A stretch of DNA of 64,000 bases, taken from positions 40,306-104,305 of the forward strand of contig NZ_JAIXCQ010000013.1 of NCBI RefSeq assembly GCF_020297055.1. Direction: 5' to 3'. The stretch comes from Isoptericola luteus (GTDB taxonomy: Bacteria > Actinomycetota > Actinomycetes > Actinomycetales > Cellulomonadaceae). This document shows positions 52,141 through 59,701 of the stretch, piece by piece; the first letter of the stretch is position 1, and the number at the start of each line of letters is the position of its first letter. A model generated the notes under the pieces. That model was not told the DNA's origin and made no database searches. It was given only the letters and a program-made list of their open reading frames with translations. A program made the position numbers and the translations under genes.

Positions 52141-53505
52141 TCAGCGCGAGTTGGTGGACACCGTGCCGGCGAGCCAGAGCGCGCCGCTCAGCCCCCCCGC
52201 GGTGGGATCGGTCCGTGGGCCTGCCCAGTCGCAGACCGCCAGGGCCGTGGAGGCGATAGAGGCATCGAGGGAGGTGCTGACCGCGTCGGCGACGGAAGCG
52301 GTGACGGTGTCCGTGACCGCCGAGATGACGCCGTCGATGATGGCGATGCCGATGCCGCCGGAGAGGGCGCCGAAGACCCAGTCGTACCAAGGGATGTGCT
52401 TGGACGAGTCGATCCGGCCCGACGGACTGCCGGTGGACAGGGCCCCGGTGTCCGGTGAATAGCTCATGGCCGCCGTCTTGGTCCCGCTGAACGTGATGTA
52501 GGCGTCCGCGAGGCCGGTGATGTCGCACCGCCCTTGCACGGCGGTGACGACGTCTGACCCGTCGATCGACAACGCGTACGAGTCGATGTGCGGGTAGTAG
52601 GTGTCCGCGCCCCAGCTCGTCGTCCTGGTCCTGACGGGCCCGACGTTGACGATCGTCGCCGTGGTGTCCGACGTGGGCGTGACGGCGAACGTCCCGCCGC
52701 CGAACGCTTTCGGCAGCGCTGGGAGCAGACCGTGGGTCAGGAGCTGCAGGCCGCTGACGACCGCGAACCTGTCGGCGCCCGCGACGAGCACGGACGCGTC
52801 GAACGCGGACGTCGCAGGCAGGGTGCGACCGGTGACCACCGTCAGGACGCAGAGCACCGCGGGCCCCTGGGAGGACTCCTGGTAGAAGTAGTCCCAAGCC
52901 GTCGGGTTCATCCAGGCGTCGGCGCCGTCCGGCACCGGGACGAGCGTGGCGAAGACGTGCCCGACGTCGGCCCGATGGGCGATCAGGACATCGGGGAACA
53001 CCTCCGCCAGCACGGCCGACCCGAGCTCCGACAGCTTGTTGCCGGGGTCGGAGACGCTGACCGTCGTCACGGCCCCGGGGGTGCTGTCACCGACCCCGGC
53101 CCCGCGGGTCGACAGGTTCAGCGCCAGGGCCCGCGCCGTGCCGCCTCCCGAGCCGGCTGCCGTCTGCTCCGGGCCGTGCGGGAACCACCCGAGCTGGACC
53201 TCGACGACGACGGAGACACCCCCCAGGTCGAAGGATGCGTGATCGATCCCTTGGCTCGGAGCCTCCACCTCGAGGGTGCCGGAGGCGAGCGGCACCGCGA
53301 ACCGGAGCAGCTTGTTGCTGCCGCCCCGGACGATCTGCCACGGCCGGCACGCACTCGACAGGGCGATCTTCGCCTGGTCGGCCGTGTCCGAGCCGTCGTA
53401 GTGGAGCCGCAACGGCGGCTGCTTGCCGAACCATGTGTCGAGCGCCCGGTTAGCGGTGTCGACGGTGGACGCGTAGGCGGCGTCGAACCCGTAGGTGTCG
53501 ACCAT
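52141..53505 (-). CDS. P47/OrfX-like TULIP-family protein A
   Basis: A 454-aa protein, first gene of the trio, beginning MVDTYGFDAAYASTVDTANR, the P47 signature at the very N-terminus. The body is beta-rich (SGTLEVEAPSQG, VVVEVQLGWFPHGPE) and shares with B and C a block around AWMNPTAWDYFYQESSQGP and the LCVLTVVTGR strand. A hydrophobic Gly-rich region (WVFGALSGGIGIAIIDG) followed by an Ala/Ser/Thr-rich helix lies near the C-terminus, again like B and C. Ribosome site gggggag, ATG 53505. It is more divergent than B and C are from each other. Confidence 0.85.
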   Translation of the reverse strand: MVDTYGFDAAYASTVDTANRALDTWFGKQPPLRLHYDGSDTADQAKIALSSACRPWQIVRGGSNKLLRFAVPLASGTLEVEAPSQGIDHASFDLGGVSVVVEVQLGWFPHGPEQTAAGSGGGTARALALNLSTRGAGVGDSTPGAVTTVSVSDPGNKLSELGSAVLAEVFPDVLIAHRADVGHVFATLVPVPDGADAWMNPTAWDYFYQESSQGPAVLCVLTVVTGRTLPATSAFDASVLVAGADRFAVVSGLQLLTHGLLPALPKAFGGGTFAVTPTSDTTATIVNVGPVRTRTTSWGADTYYPHIDSYALSIDGSDVVTAVQGRCDITGLADAYITFSGTKTAAMSYSPDTGALSTGSPSGRIDSSKHIPWYDWVFGALSGGIGIAIIDGVISAVTDTVTASVADAVSTSLDASIASTALAVCDWAGPRTDPTAGGLSGALWLAGTVSTNSR

Positions 53506-53884
53506 GGTCTCCCCCGGAGCTGTCAGCGGTGGTGGGCGCTTCGAGTCTTCGTCCGGCTCTGCGGGTCAGCAACCGTTGGCAGGGTCGACGCCCGGCGTAC
53601 GCCCACGGCGGTGACGGTCAGGACGGAGCTCATGGGCGCTGACGCCTGGCGACGAAGATGCCGAGGGAAACCGAGCGTCACCTGGTGACTTGGCCCTGCG
53701 GGCGAGCCCGCGGCAGGAGCGGAGAACGGCCTGGGGCACGGCTGTACCCACCGTCAGAACTTCACCCGCACGGGAGCGGGCCCTCGACGTCGTGTCGGGC
53801 CGAAGCGCGGACGCCCCGCCGACGCCGGGGGGGGGGGGGGAGGGGGCGTCGGGGGCGGGCGCCCGCGGGGTCTGCCTGAGGGGC
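53506..53884. other. 379-bp gap with a run of 14 G; no gene seen
   Basis: Between the P47-like operon and the M15 peptidase. The first 20 bp form the leader of gene A. Bases 53827-53840 are 14 consecutive G, followed by agggggcgtcgggggcggg, giving four or more G tracts that could form a G-quadruplex on the plus strand. The tract lies outside coding frames, past the peptidase stop (53885). The open frames here have shadow composition. Confidence 0.7.
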
Positions 53885-54913
53885 TCAGGCCCCGGTGGTC
53901 TGCGCGACGCCGGGCGTCCACTCCCAGTGCCACGGCTCGTACGCCCCGGCACCGCCGGTGCGGGCCCACGCCGGGTTGTCCCAGCCGTAGGTGGGTCCGA
54001 ACGCGGCCAGCCAGTCCCAGCGGGAGCCGGCGTACGACTCGGCGCAGATGTCGACGGCCAGACCCCAGCCGTGGTTCGACGTGCCCGGCGTGGCGGCGAG
54101 CGTCGGCTTGGCGGCCTTCACGGCGACCTGGTCGCCGTAGGTGCGGTAGCCGTCGGTGATGCACAAGGGCTCGCCCCAGGTCGCGATGTACGCCTCGTTG
54201 AGCTGGGCGAGGGCGACGGCGGCGTCCGCCCGGACCTTCGTGCGGCCGTCCCACAGCGTGCAGAGCTCGCTGGCGGGGACCTGCCCGTTGGTGCCGAGCC
54301 CGGCGATCTCGCCGTCGCACCCGGGCAGCACGGGCTCCGGTGCGGGCGCGATCCTGCCCTCGCCCACCGTCTCGACGGACAGCGTCGTCTCGGCCGGGAC
54401 GGAGACCTGCGAACCGGTGGTGGCCTGCTCCGCGGGCGCGGTGCGGACCCCGCTGCGCGAGGCGGCGTCGTCGCGCGCCTCCAGCGCCGTGGCGGCCTGC
54501 GTGACCGCGCGGAGGGTGCCGGTCGTGGGCCGGTCGTCCACCTCCGGCGCCGCGGCCTGCGGCGCCGTGGCGGTGAGCGTCGTGGTGGTGGCGACGGCGA
54601 CGGTGAGCCCGACGCCGATCCCGGCCCAGCGGTTCGGGGTGCGCCGGGGGCCGTCGGCCGAGCCGGACCTCGTCGTCGGCCTGGTCTTCGGCGCGGTCTT
54701 CGACGGCGAGGGGGCGGTGCTCCTGGTGGTCTGCGTGGTGGTCTGCGCGGTGGTCTGCAGACCGGTCTGCAGGCCGGCCTGCACCGTGGCGGGTCGGGCC
54801 GCCGGGGTCGCGCCGGTACGGGGACGGCTCCGGCCGCCGCGGCCTGGGTCGCGCCGGCTCGGGAACGACGGCGGAGCGTCCTGGGTGCTGCCGTGAAGGA
54901 CCTGCGTTGTCAT
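53885..54913 (-). CDS. M15-family D-Ala-D-Ala carboxypeptidase (VanY-like), membrane-anchored
   Basis: A 342-aa enzyme. Residues 1-92 are a disordered Thr/Gln/Arg-rich segment with QTT repeats, 95-117 a signal anchor, then a linker, then an M15B zinc peptidase domain (about 200-335). Zinc ligands are His281 and Asp288 (SNHGWGLAVD) and His329 (EPWHWEW, with catalytic Glu326). Trims peptidoglycan stem peptides at the outer surface. The repeat-rich cytoplasmic tail is unusual. The start ATG 54913 has aaagagg. It is adjacent to, but probably not cotranscribed with, the P47-like operon. Confidence 0.92.
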   Translation of the reverse strand: MTTQVLHGSTQDAPPSFPSRRDPGRGGRSRPRTGATPAARPATVQAGLQTGLQTTAQTTTQTTRSTAPSPSKTAPKTRPTTRSGSADGPRRTPNRWAGIGVGLTVAVATTTTLTATAPQAAAPEVDDRPTTGTLRAVTQAATALEARDDAASRSGVRTAPAEQATTGSQVSVPAETTLSVETVGEGRIAPAPEPVLPGCDGEIAGLGTNGQVPASELCTLWDGRTKVRADAAVALAQLNEAYIATWGEPLCITDGYRTYGDQVAVKAAKPTLAATPGTSNHGWGLAVDICAESYAGSRWDWLAAFGPTYGWDNPAWARTGGAGAYEPWHWEWTPGVAQTTGA

Positions 54914-55004
54914 GCGACCTCTTTCCGTGCCGGGGCCGCTCGGCCCGGCAGGAACGTACCGCACGGACCGGTCTAATGTCACGAAACGATCACGGCGACC
55001 GCGA

Positions 55005-55010
55005 TAGGTT
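55005..55010 (+). promoter_or_regulatory. Candidate -10 box (TAGGTT) for the MFS gene
   Basis: TAGGTT at -12 to -7 of the ATG at 55017; no Shine-Dalgarno. Confidence 0.55.
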
Positions 55011-55016
55011 CGCCGG

Positions 55017-56288
55017 ATGCGTCATCCCGTCCCGCTGGGCTCCTCGGCGGTCGCGGCCGTGCCGGGGTTCCGACCGTTGCTCGCGATGTCGGCGCTGGGC
55101 TTCTCCGGATACGCGCTGCTGCTGCCCGCCGCTCCGCTGTGGGCGGTGCACGGTGGCGCGGGCGAGGGTGGGGCCGGGCTGGTGAACGCCGTGCTCATGC
55201 TGGCGACGGTGCTCACGCAGACCACGGTGCCGTGGGTGCTGCGGCGCGCGGGGTGGCGGCTCACGATGGCTGCCGGCGTGGTGCTGCTCGGCGTGCCGTC
55301 GCTGCTGTTCATGGCCACCGACCAGCTCGGCTGGCTGCTCGCGCTGTCCGCCGTGCGCGGCACCGGCTTCGCCGTCCTGACCGTGTGCGGCTCGAGTGCC
55401 GTCGCCGCCCTCGTCGACGGCCCGCGGCACGGCCGCGCCATCGGGCTGTACGGGCTGTCCGTCGCGTTCCCGCAGCTCGTGCTGGTGCCCAGCGCGGCCT
55501 GGATCGCCGAGACGCTCGACTTCCGCGTCGTCTTCGCCCTCGGCGCCCTGCCGGCGCTCGCGGTGCCGTTCGCCGTGCTGCTCGGGCGGCGGCTGGACGC
55601 CGCGGAGGCCGCCGCCGCGTCCGCGGCTGCCGGCGCGTCCTCGGCTGCCGACGGCGCGGCCCGCGACGGTGGCGATGACGGCGGCGATGACGGCGGCGAC
55701 AGCGCGGCGCCCGGCGGCCGCCTGCACACCCTGCGCGCTCTGGCGATGCCCTCGCTGGTGCTGCTCGCGGTGACGACGCCCGGCGGGGCGCTGCTGACGT
55801 TCGCCCCGCAGTTCGCCGGCGACGCCGGCGCGGCGGTGGCCGGGCTGCTCGGGTTCACCGCCGCGACCGCGCTGTCCCGCTGGGGAGTGGGCGGACTCGC
55901 CGACCGGTTCGGGCCACGGGCGTTCCTCGCGCCGCTGCTCGTCGCCTGCGCGGTCGGGCTGGTCGTGTGCGCGGGAGCGATCACCGGGGGCGGCGCCCGG
56001 CCGGTCCCGCTCGTGCTGGGCATGACGGTGGTGGGCCTGGCCTACGGCAGCCTGCAGAACCTCACGCTCGTCGCCGCGTTCGCCGCCGTGCCGTCACGGC
56101 AGCACAGCACCGCCAGCGCGGTGTGGAACATCGGCTTCGACGCCGGCACCGGCCTCGGCTCGCTCGTCGTCGGGTTCGTCGCCGCGGGAACCAGCTTCGC
56201 CGTCGGCCTGCTCACGACGGCGGTCGTGTGCGTCGTCGCGGCCGTGGCGGTCGGTGTCGCGGGACGACGCCAGAGCGGCGACGCCTGA
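55017..56288 (+). CDS. MFS transporter
   Basis: A 423-aa major facilitator with 12 helices in two bundles joined by a Gly/Asp-rich cytoplasmic loop (AADGAARDGGDDGGDDGG). Typical signatures are SAVRGTGFAVLTVCGSSAVAAL and VPSRQHSTASAVWNIGFDAGTGLGSLVVG. Substrate unknown; drug or small-molecule efflux is usual for this group. It is followed 27 bp later by the end of the convergent epimerase gene. Confidence 0.92.
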   Translation: MRHPVPLGSSAVAAVPGFRPLLAMSALGFSGYALLLPAAPLWAVHGGAGEGGAGLVNAVLMLATVLTQTTVPWVLRRAGWRLTMAAGVVLLGVPSLLFMATDQLGWLLALSAVRGTGFAVLTVCGSSAVAALVDGPRHGRAIGLYGLSVAFPQLVLVPSAAWIAETLDFRVVFALGALPALAVPFAVLLGRRLDAAEAAAASAAAGASSAADGAARDGGDDGGDDGGDSAAPGGRLHTLRALAMPSLVLLAVTTPGGALLTFAPQFAGDAGAAVAGLLGFTAATALSRWGVGGLADRFGPRAFLAPLLVACAVGLVVCAGAITGGGARPVPLVLGMTVVGLAYGSLQNLTLVAAFAAVPSRQHSTASAVWNIGFDAGTGLGSLVVGFVAAGTSFAVGLLTTAVVCVVAAVAVGVAGRRQSGDA

Positions 56289-56315
56289 CCGCGGCGCCCC
56301 CCCGGACGAGCACGA

Positions 56316-57305
56316 CTACCGGGCGCGGTGGTGGACGGCATCGTCAAGCGCCGGGCCGAGGTCGGGCCACGCGAAGGTGAACCCCGCCCGTGCGAGCCTC
56401 CCGGGCAGCACCCACCGGCTCTTGAGCAGCAGCTCGGACTCGTTGCGGAGCGCCCAGAGCGCGGGCTCGAGCAGCCACCGCGGTGCGGGCAGCCCGAACG
56501 GCGCGCCGACCGTCCGTCGCAGCTCCGCCATGAGGGTGCGGTTGTCGACGGGGTGCGGCGCGGCGACGTTCACCGGCCCGGCGAGCGACGCGTCGTCGTC
56601 GACGAACCGCACGGCGCGCAGGACGTCGTCGAGGTGCACCCACGAGAACATCTGCCGCCCGCGGCTGCGGTGCGCGGGCGCCGGCCCGCCGGTCGGGTGC
56701 TCGCCGATGCCCCGGTAACGACGGTGGCCGAACCACCACCCGTCGAGCTGCGGCCCGCCGACGCCGAGCCGTGCCACCTGCGCGAGCTGGTCGGACGCCG
56801 GCCCGCCCAGCACGATGGCCATCCGCAGCGCCACGCGACGCGTGCCCGGCAGGTCGCCGCCGAAGAACGCGTCCTCCCAGCCCCGGGCGACGTCGACGGA
56901 GAATCCGGTGCCCAGATCGCCGTCGTCCTCGGTCTGGGGGCGGTCCAGCGCGTACCGGTAGATGGTCGCGGTGCTGGCGTTGAGCCAGAGGCGTGGGGGC
57001 CGCGCCGCCCCGGAGACGGCGTCGTGCAGCGCTCGCGTGGTCGCGATGCGCGAGCGCAGGATCTCGTCGCGGTGGGCGTCGGTGTAGCGGCACCCGACGC
57101 TCTTGCCCGCCATGTTCACCAGCAGGTCGGCGCCGTCGACCAGGCGCGCCAGGGCGCCGTCCGACCAGCGGGCGTCGGGGCCGTCGCGGCCCACGCGGGC
57201 GACGTCGTACCCGCGGTGGGTCAGGTCCTCGACGACCGCGCGGCCGATGAACCCGCTCCACCCCGCGACGACCGCTCGCCTCGGCGTGGGGGAGGGGACC
57301 ATCAT
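56316..57305 (-). CDS. TIGR01777-family NAD-dependent epimerase-like protein
   Basis: A 329-aa Rossmann protein of the TIGR01777 (YfcH-type) family, fused as usual to a C-terminal DUF1731 domain. VVAGWSGFIGRAVVEDL is the nucleotide-binding loop (GxxGxxG type), LLVNMAGKSVGCRYT is the second motif and MFSWVHLDDVLRAV the third. The C-terminus PAPRWLLEPALWALRNESELLLKSRWVLPGRL is the DUF1731 signature. Its substrate is unknown. ATG 57305 has a cggag site 6 nt upstream, preferred over 57323 and the GTG at 57332. Divergent from, and probably repressed by, the TetR protein. Confidence 0.9.
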   Translation of the reverse strand: MMVPSPTPRRAVVAGWSGFIGRAVVEDLTHRGYDVARVGRDGPDARWSDGALARLVDGADLLVNMAGKSVGCRYTDAHRDEILRSRIATTRALHDAVSGAARPPRLWLNASTATIYRYALDRPQTEDDGDLGTGFSVDVARGWEDAFFGGDLPGTRRVALRMAIVLGGPASDQLAQVARLGVGGPQLDGWWFGHRRYRGIGEHPTGGPAPAHRSRGRQMFSWVHLDDVLRAVRFVDDDASLAGPVNVAAPHPVDNRTLMAELRRTVGAPFGLPAPRWLLEPALWALRNESELLLKSRWVLPGRLARAGFTFAWPDLGPALDDAVHHRAR

Positions 57306-57324
57306 CGTGGACTCCGATCTCATG

Positions 57325-57363
57325 TTGATCACTCGATTAAGTCAGTCGATCAAAGCATAGGAT
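57325..57363. promoter_or_regulatory. TetR-type operator and leaderless -10 (TAGGAT)
   Basis: TTGATC (57325-57330) and GATCAA (57348-57353) bound a 29-bp imperfect palindrome in the divergent spacer. TAGGAT (57358-57363) lies at -12 to -7 of the tetR-type ATG at 57370. A repressor bound here would cover both promoters. Confidence 0.65.
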
Positions 57364-57369
57364 CGGGCC

Positions 57370-58011
57370 ATGGCGGAAGCGGCGGTGCAGCGCACCCGGG
57401 GCAGGAACGCCGACGAGACGCGCCGTCGGCTGCTCGACGCCGCCGACCGGGTGCTGCGCGAGCACGGGTACGCCGGCACCTCCGTGCGGACCGTCGCCGC
57501 CGCGGCAGAGGTCAACCCGGCGCTCGTCTTCTACCACTACGGCGGGGTCGACCCGCTGCTGCTCGCCGCGCTGGACCGCGCGAGCGAGACCCGCCTGGCC
57601 GAGCATCGCGAGACCGCCGCGCAGGCGCGCACCCTCGAGGAGCTCACGGCGGCGGCCGTCACCATCTACCGCACCGACGTCGAGCGCGGGTACCTCGCCT
57701 CGTTCAGCGAGCTGGTCGCCGCCGCGGTGACCAAGCCGGCACTGCGCGCGGAGATCAGCACCCGGGCGGAGGTCTGGGTCGCGTTCGTCGAGGAGCACTG
57801 GGAGCGGGTCGTCGGCGGGACGCCGCTGGCGCGCCTGCTCCCTGCGCGCGAGGTAGCGAACGCGGCGATCACGTTCTACCTCGGCGCCAACCTGTTCTCC
57901 GTCATCGACCCCGACGGCACGCGCACCGAGGACGTGCTCGGCCTGGCCGGGCGGCTCGCGCCCCGGGCGTCGCTGCTGACGATGCGGCTGCCCCGCCGCC
58001 GCGAACGCTAG
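57370..58011 (+). CDS. TetR-family transcriptional regulator
   Basis: A 213-aa repressor with an N-terminal HTH (about 14-60; RLLDAADRVLREHGYAGTSVR, VRTVAAAAEVNPALVFYHYG) and an all-helical ligand domain. The YHYG motif is typical. Divergent from the TIGR01777 epimerase gene, which it likely represses together with itself through the palindrome in the spacer. The ligand is unknown. Confidence 0.93.
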   Translation: MAEAAVQRTRGRNADETRRRLLDAADRVLREHGYAGTSVRTVAAAAEVNPALVFYHYGGVDPLLLAALDRASETRLAEHRETAAQARTLEELTAAAVTIYRTDVERGYLASFSELVAAAVTKPALRAEISTRAEVWVAFVEEHWERVVGGTPLARLLPAREVANAAITFYLGANLFSVIDPDGTRTEDVLGLAGRLAPRASLLTMRLPRRRER

Positions 58012-58044
58012 GTGCGCGGCGGCGAGGGCTCCGCGCCGTCGCAC
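58012..58044. terminator. Candidate bidirectional hairpin between tetR-type and VOC genes
   Basis: GTGCG-CGGCG pairs with CGCCG-TCGCAC (one bulged base) around a loop of gagggctccg, directly after the regulator's stop codon and between convergent genes. Confidence 0.45.
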
Positions 58045-58064
58045 TCAGGCGCGGTCAGCAGCCC

Positions 58065-58475
58065 TCAGCCGCGCAACGAGGCGAGCACCTCCTCGTAGTG
58101 GGCGTTCTCCATCACCCCGAGCACGTTCCCGAACGGGTCGAGGACCGACGCGGTCACGTATCCCGGGCCGCGCTCGACGGGCGCCTGGTGCTCCGTGGCG
58201 CCGAGCGCGAGCAGGCGCTCGTGCGCGGCGCGGGCGTCGTCGACCGCCCAGTACGCGACGGCACCCGCCGCGCCGTCGGGCTGCGGCGGGGCGAACCGCC
58301 GGTCCATGATGCCGAGCTCGTGCTGGTAGTCGCCGATGCGGAACTCCGCGTAGGCGAGGGCGCCGTCCGCGTCCCGGGCGAAGTAGGCCTCGGCGTCCAG
58401 CGCCTTGGCGTACCAGTCGCGGGCGGCGGCGACGTCGTCGGCGAGGTACGTGATGGTGGTGAGTCCGCGCAGCAT
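58065..58475 (-). CDS. VOC-superfamily protein
   Basis: A 136-aa single VOC module with GLTTITYLADDVAAARDWYAK at the first unit, FRIGDYQHELGIMDRRF at the second and VTASVLDPFGNVLGVMENAHY at the C-terminus. The Glu of the DPFGN(x)LG(x)xE motif is present. Typical of glyoxalase or antibiotic-binding proteins. ATG 58475 has gaaggga 7 nt upstream. Divergent from the WYL regulator with a perfect 27-bp palindrome between them. Confidence 0.9.
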   Translation of the reverse strand: MLRGLTTITYLADDVAAARDWYAKALDAEAYFARDADGALAYAEFRIGDYQHELGIMDRRFAPPQPDGAAGAVAYWAVDDARAAHERLLALGATEHQAPVERGPGYVTASVLDPFGNVLGVMENAHYEEVLASLRG

Positions 58476-58532
58476 GGTCGTTCCCTTCGGTCAGGGCGTC
58501 GGGCGACGCCTCCTGAACACCATCGTGGGCGC

Positions 58533-58559
58533 CAAAGTGCTCACCGACTGAGCACTTTG
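58533..58559. promoter_or_regulatory. Perfect 27-bp palindromic operator of the WYL regulator
   Basis: CAAAGTGCTCA-N5-TGAGCACTTTG (spacer ccgac), with 11-bp arms and no mismatches, in the 101-bp divergent spacer 17 nt before the regulator's ATG. The most clear-cut operator in the window. Confidence 0.82.
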
Positions 58560-58576
58560 TGTGCCAGTCTCGGAGC

Positions 58577-59701
58577 ATGCGTGCCGACCGGCTCATCCAG
58601 GTCCTGCTCCACCTGCAGTCACGCCCCCGGGTGACCGCCGCGGAGCTCGCCGCCGACCTCGAGGTCTCCGTCGCGACCGCCCGCCGCGACCTCGAGGCAC
58701 TCTCGACCGCCGGGGTGCCCGTGTACTCGCAGCCGGGCCGCGGCGGGGGCTGGTCACTCCTGGGCGGGTCGCGCACCGACCTGTCCGGCCTCACCGCGCC
58801 CGAGGCGCGCGCACTGTTCCTCCTCGCCGGGCCCGGCGCCGCGTCGTCCGACGACGCCCGCGCAGCGCTCCGCAAGCTCGTGCGCGCCCTGCCCGCCACC
58901 TTCCGGGCCGAGGCCGAGGCGGCCGCCGCGGCCGTCGTCGTCGACCGAGAGCGCTGGAGCACGACCGGGCGGGAACGGCCCGCAGGGCTGGGCGAGCTGC
59001 AGCAGGCCGTCGTCGAGCGCCGGCGTGTGCGCATCGACTACACCGGCGCCACCGGGCGCACGTCGCGGCGCGACGTCGACCCCTGGGGCCTCGTCGACAA
59101 GGACGGGATCTGGTACCTCGTCGCCGGCACGCCGCACGGGTCCCGCGCGTTCCGGGTGGACCGCATCGGCGGGCTCGAGGTCACCGACGAGCACTTCACC
59201 GTGCCCGCCGGCCTGGACCTCGGCGCCGAGTGGGAGCGGGTGGTGGGCGAGGTGGAGGAACGGCGCTCGGCGACGTGGACGACCGTCGTCGTGCGCGCCG
59301 AGCATGTCGGCGTCCTGGGCGCGCAGTTCGGGCGCCACACGCACGTGGAGGGACCCGTGCCTGGCGGCGGACGCGACGGTGGCGACGATGGCGACGGGGG
59401 TGATGTCGACGGGGGTGACGTCGACGACGGGGACGACGGGGACGGCAGCCGGGCGCGGGTGCGCGTCGGAGCGCCGACGCCGCTCGACGTCGCGCGGCAC
59501 CTGGCCGGCTGGGGAGCGCAGGCCGACGTCGAGGGTCCGCCCGAGGTGCAGGCCGAGCTCGCCCGCCTCGGCGCGGAGCTCGTCGCGAGGTACGGGCCGG
59601 GCGGACAGTGCGCCCGGGCGGCGACGAGGCCGGGCTGCCGCGCGTCGTCCTCTCTGATCGGGAGCGGTCGTCAGGGGTGCGTGCCAGGCTCGTCGTCATG
59701 A
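58577..59701 (+). CDS. WYL-domain HTH transcriptional regulator
   Basis: A 374-aa regulator with an N-terminal HTH_11 (about 1-60; RVTAAELAADLEVSVATARRDL) and a WYL domain (about 145-225; VRIDYTGATGRTSRRDVDPW, GLVDKDGIWYLVAGTPHGSRAFRVDRIG). An Asp/Gly-rich low-complexity insert (DGGDDGDGGDVDGGDVDD) precedes the C-terminal WCX region. WYL domains sense ligands, often nucleic-acid-derived. Its stop overlaps the DHA2 exporter start (ATGA, 59698-59701), so the exporter is probably induced together with it. The last 30 residues look like run-on sequence. Confidence 0.88.
   Translation: MRADRLIQVLLHLQSRPRVTAAELAADLEVSVATARRDLEALSTAGVPVYSQPGRGGGWSLLGGSRTDLSGLTAPEARALFLLAGPGAASSDDARAALRKLVRALPATFRAEAEAAAAAVVVDRERWSTTGRERPAGLGELQQAVVERRRVRIDYTGATGRTSRRDVDPWGLVDKDGIWYLVAGTPHGSRAFRVDRIGGLEVTDEHFTVPAGLDLGAEWERVVGEVEERRSATWTTVVVRAEHVGVLGAQFGRHTHVEGPVPGGGRDGGDDGDGGDVDGGDVDDGDDGDGSRARVRVGAPTPLDVARHLAGWGAQADVEGPPEVQAELARLGAELVARYGPGGQCARAATRPGCRASSSLIGSGRQGCVPGSSS

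Noticed and set aside
48766..54913. Complete botulinum-like toxin locus
   Set aside because: No HExxH zinc-protease toxin, NTNH or haemagglutinin is encoded; the only peptidase nearby is an M15 cell-wall enzyme.
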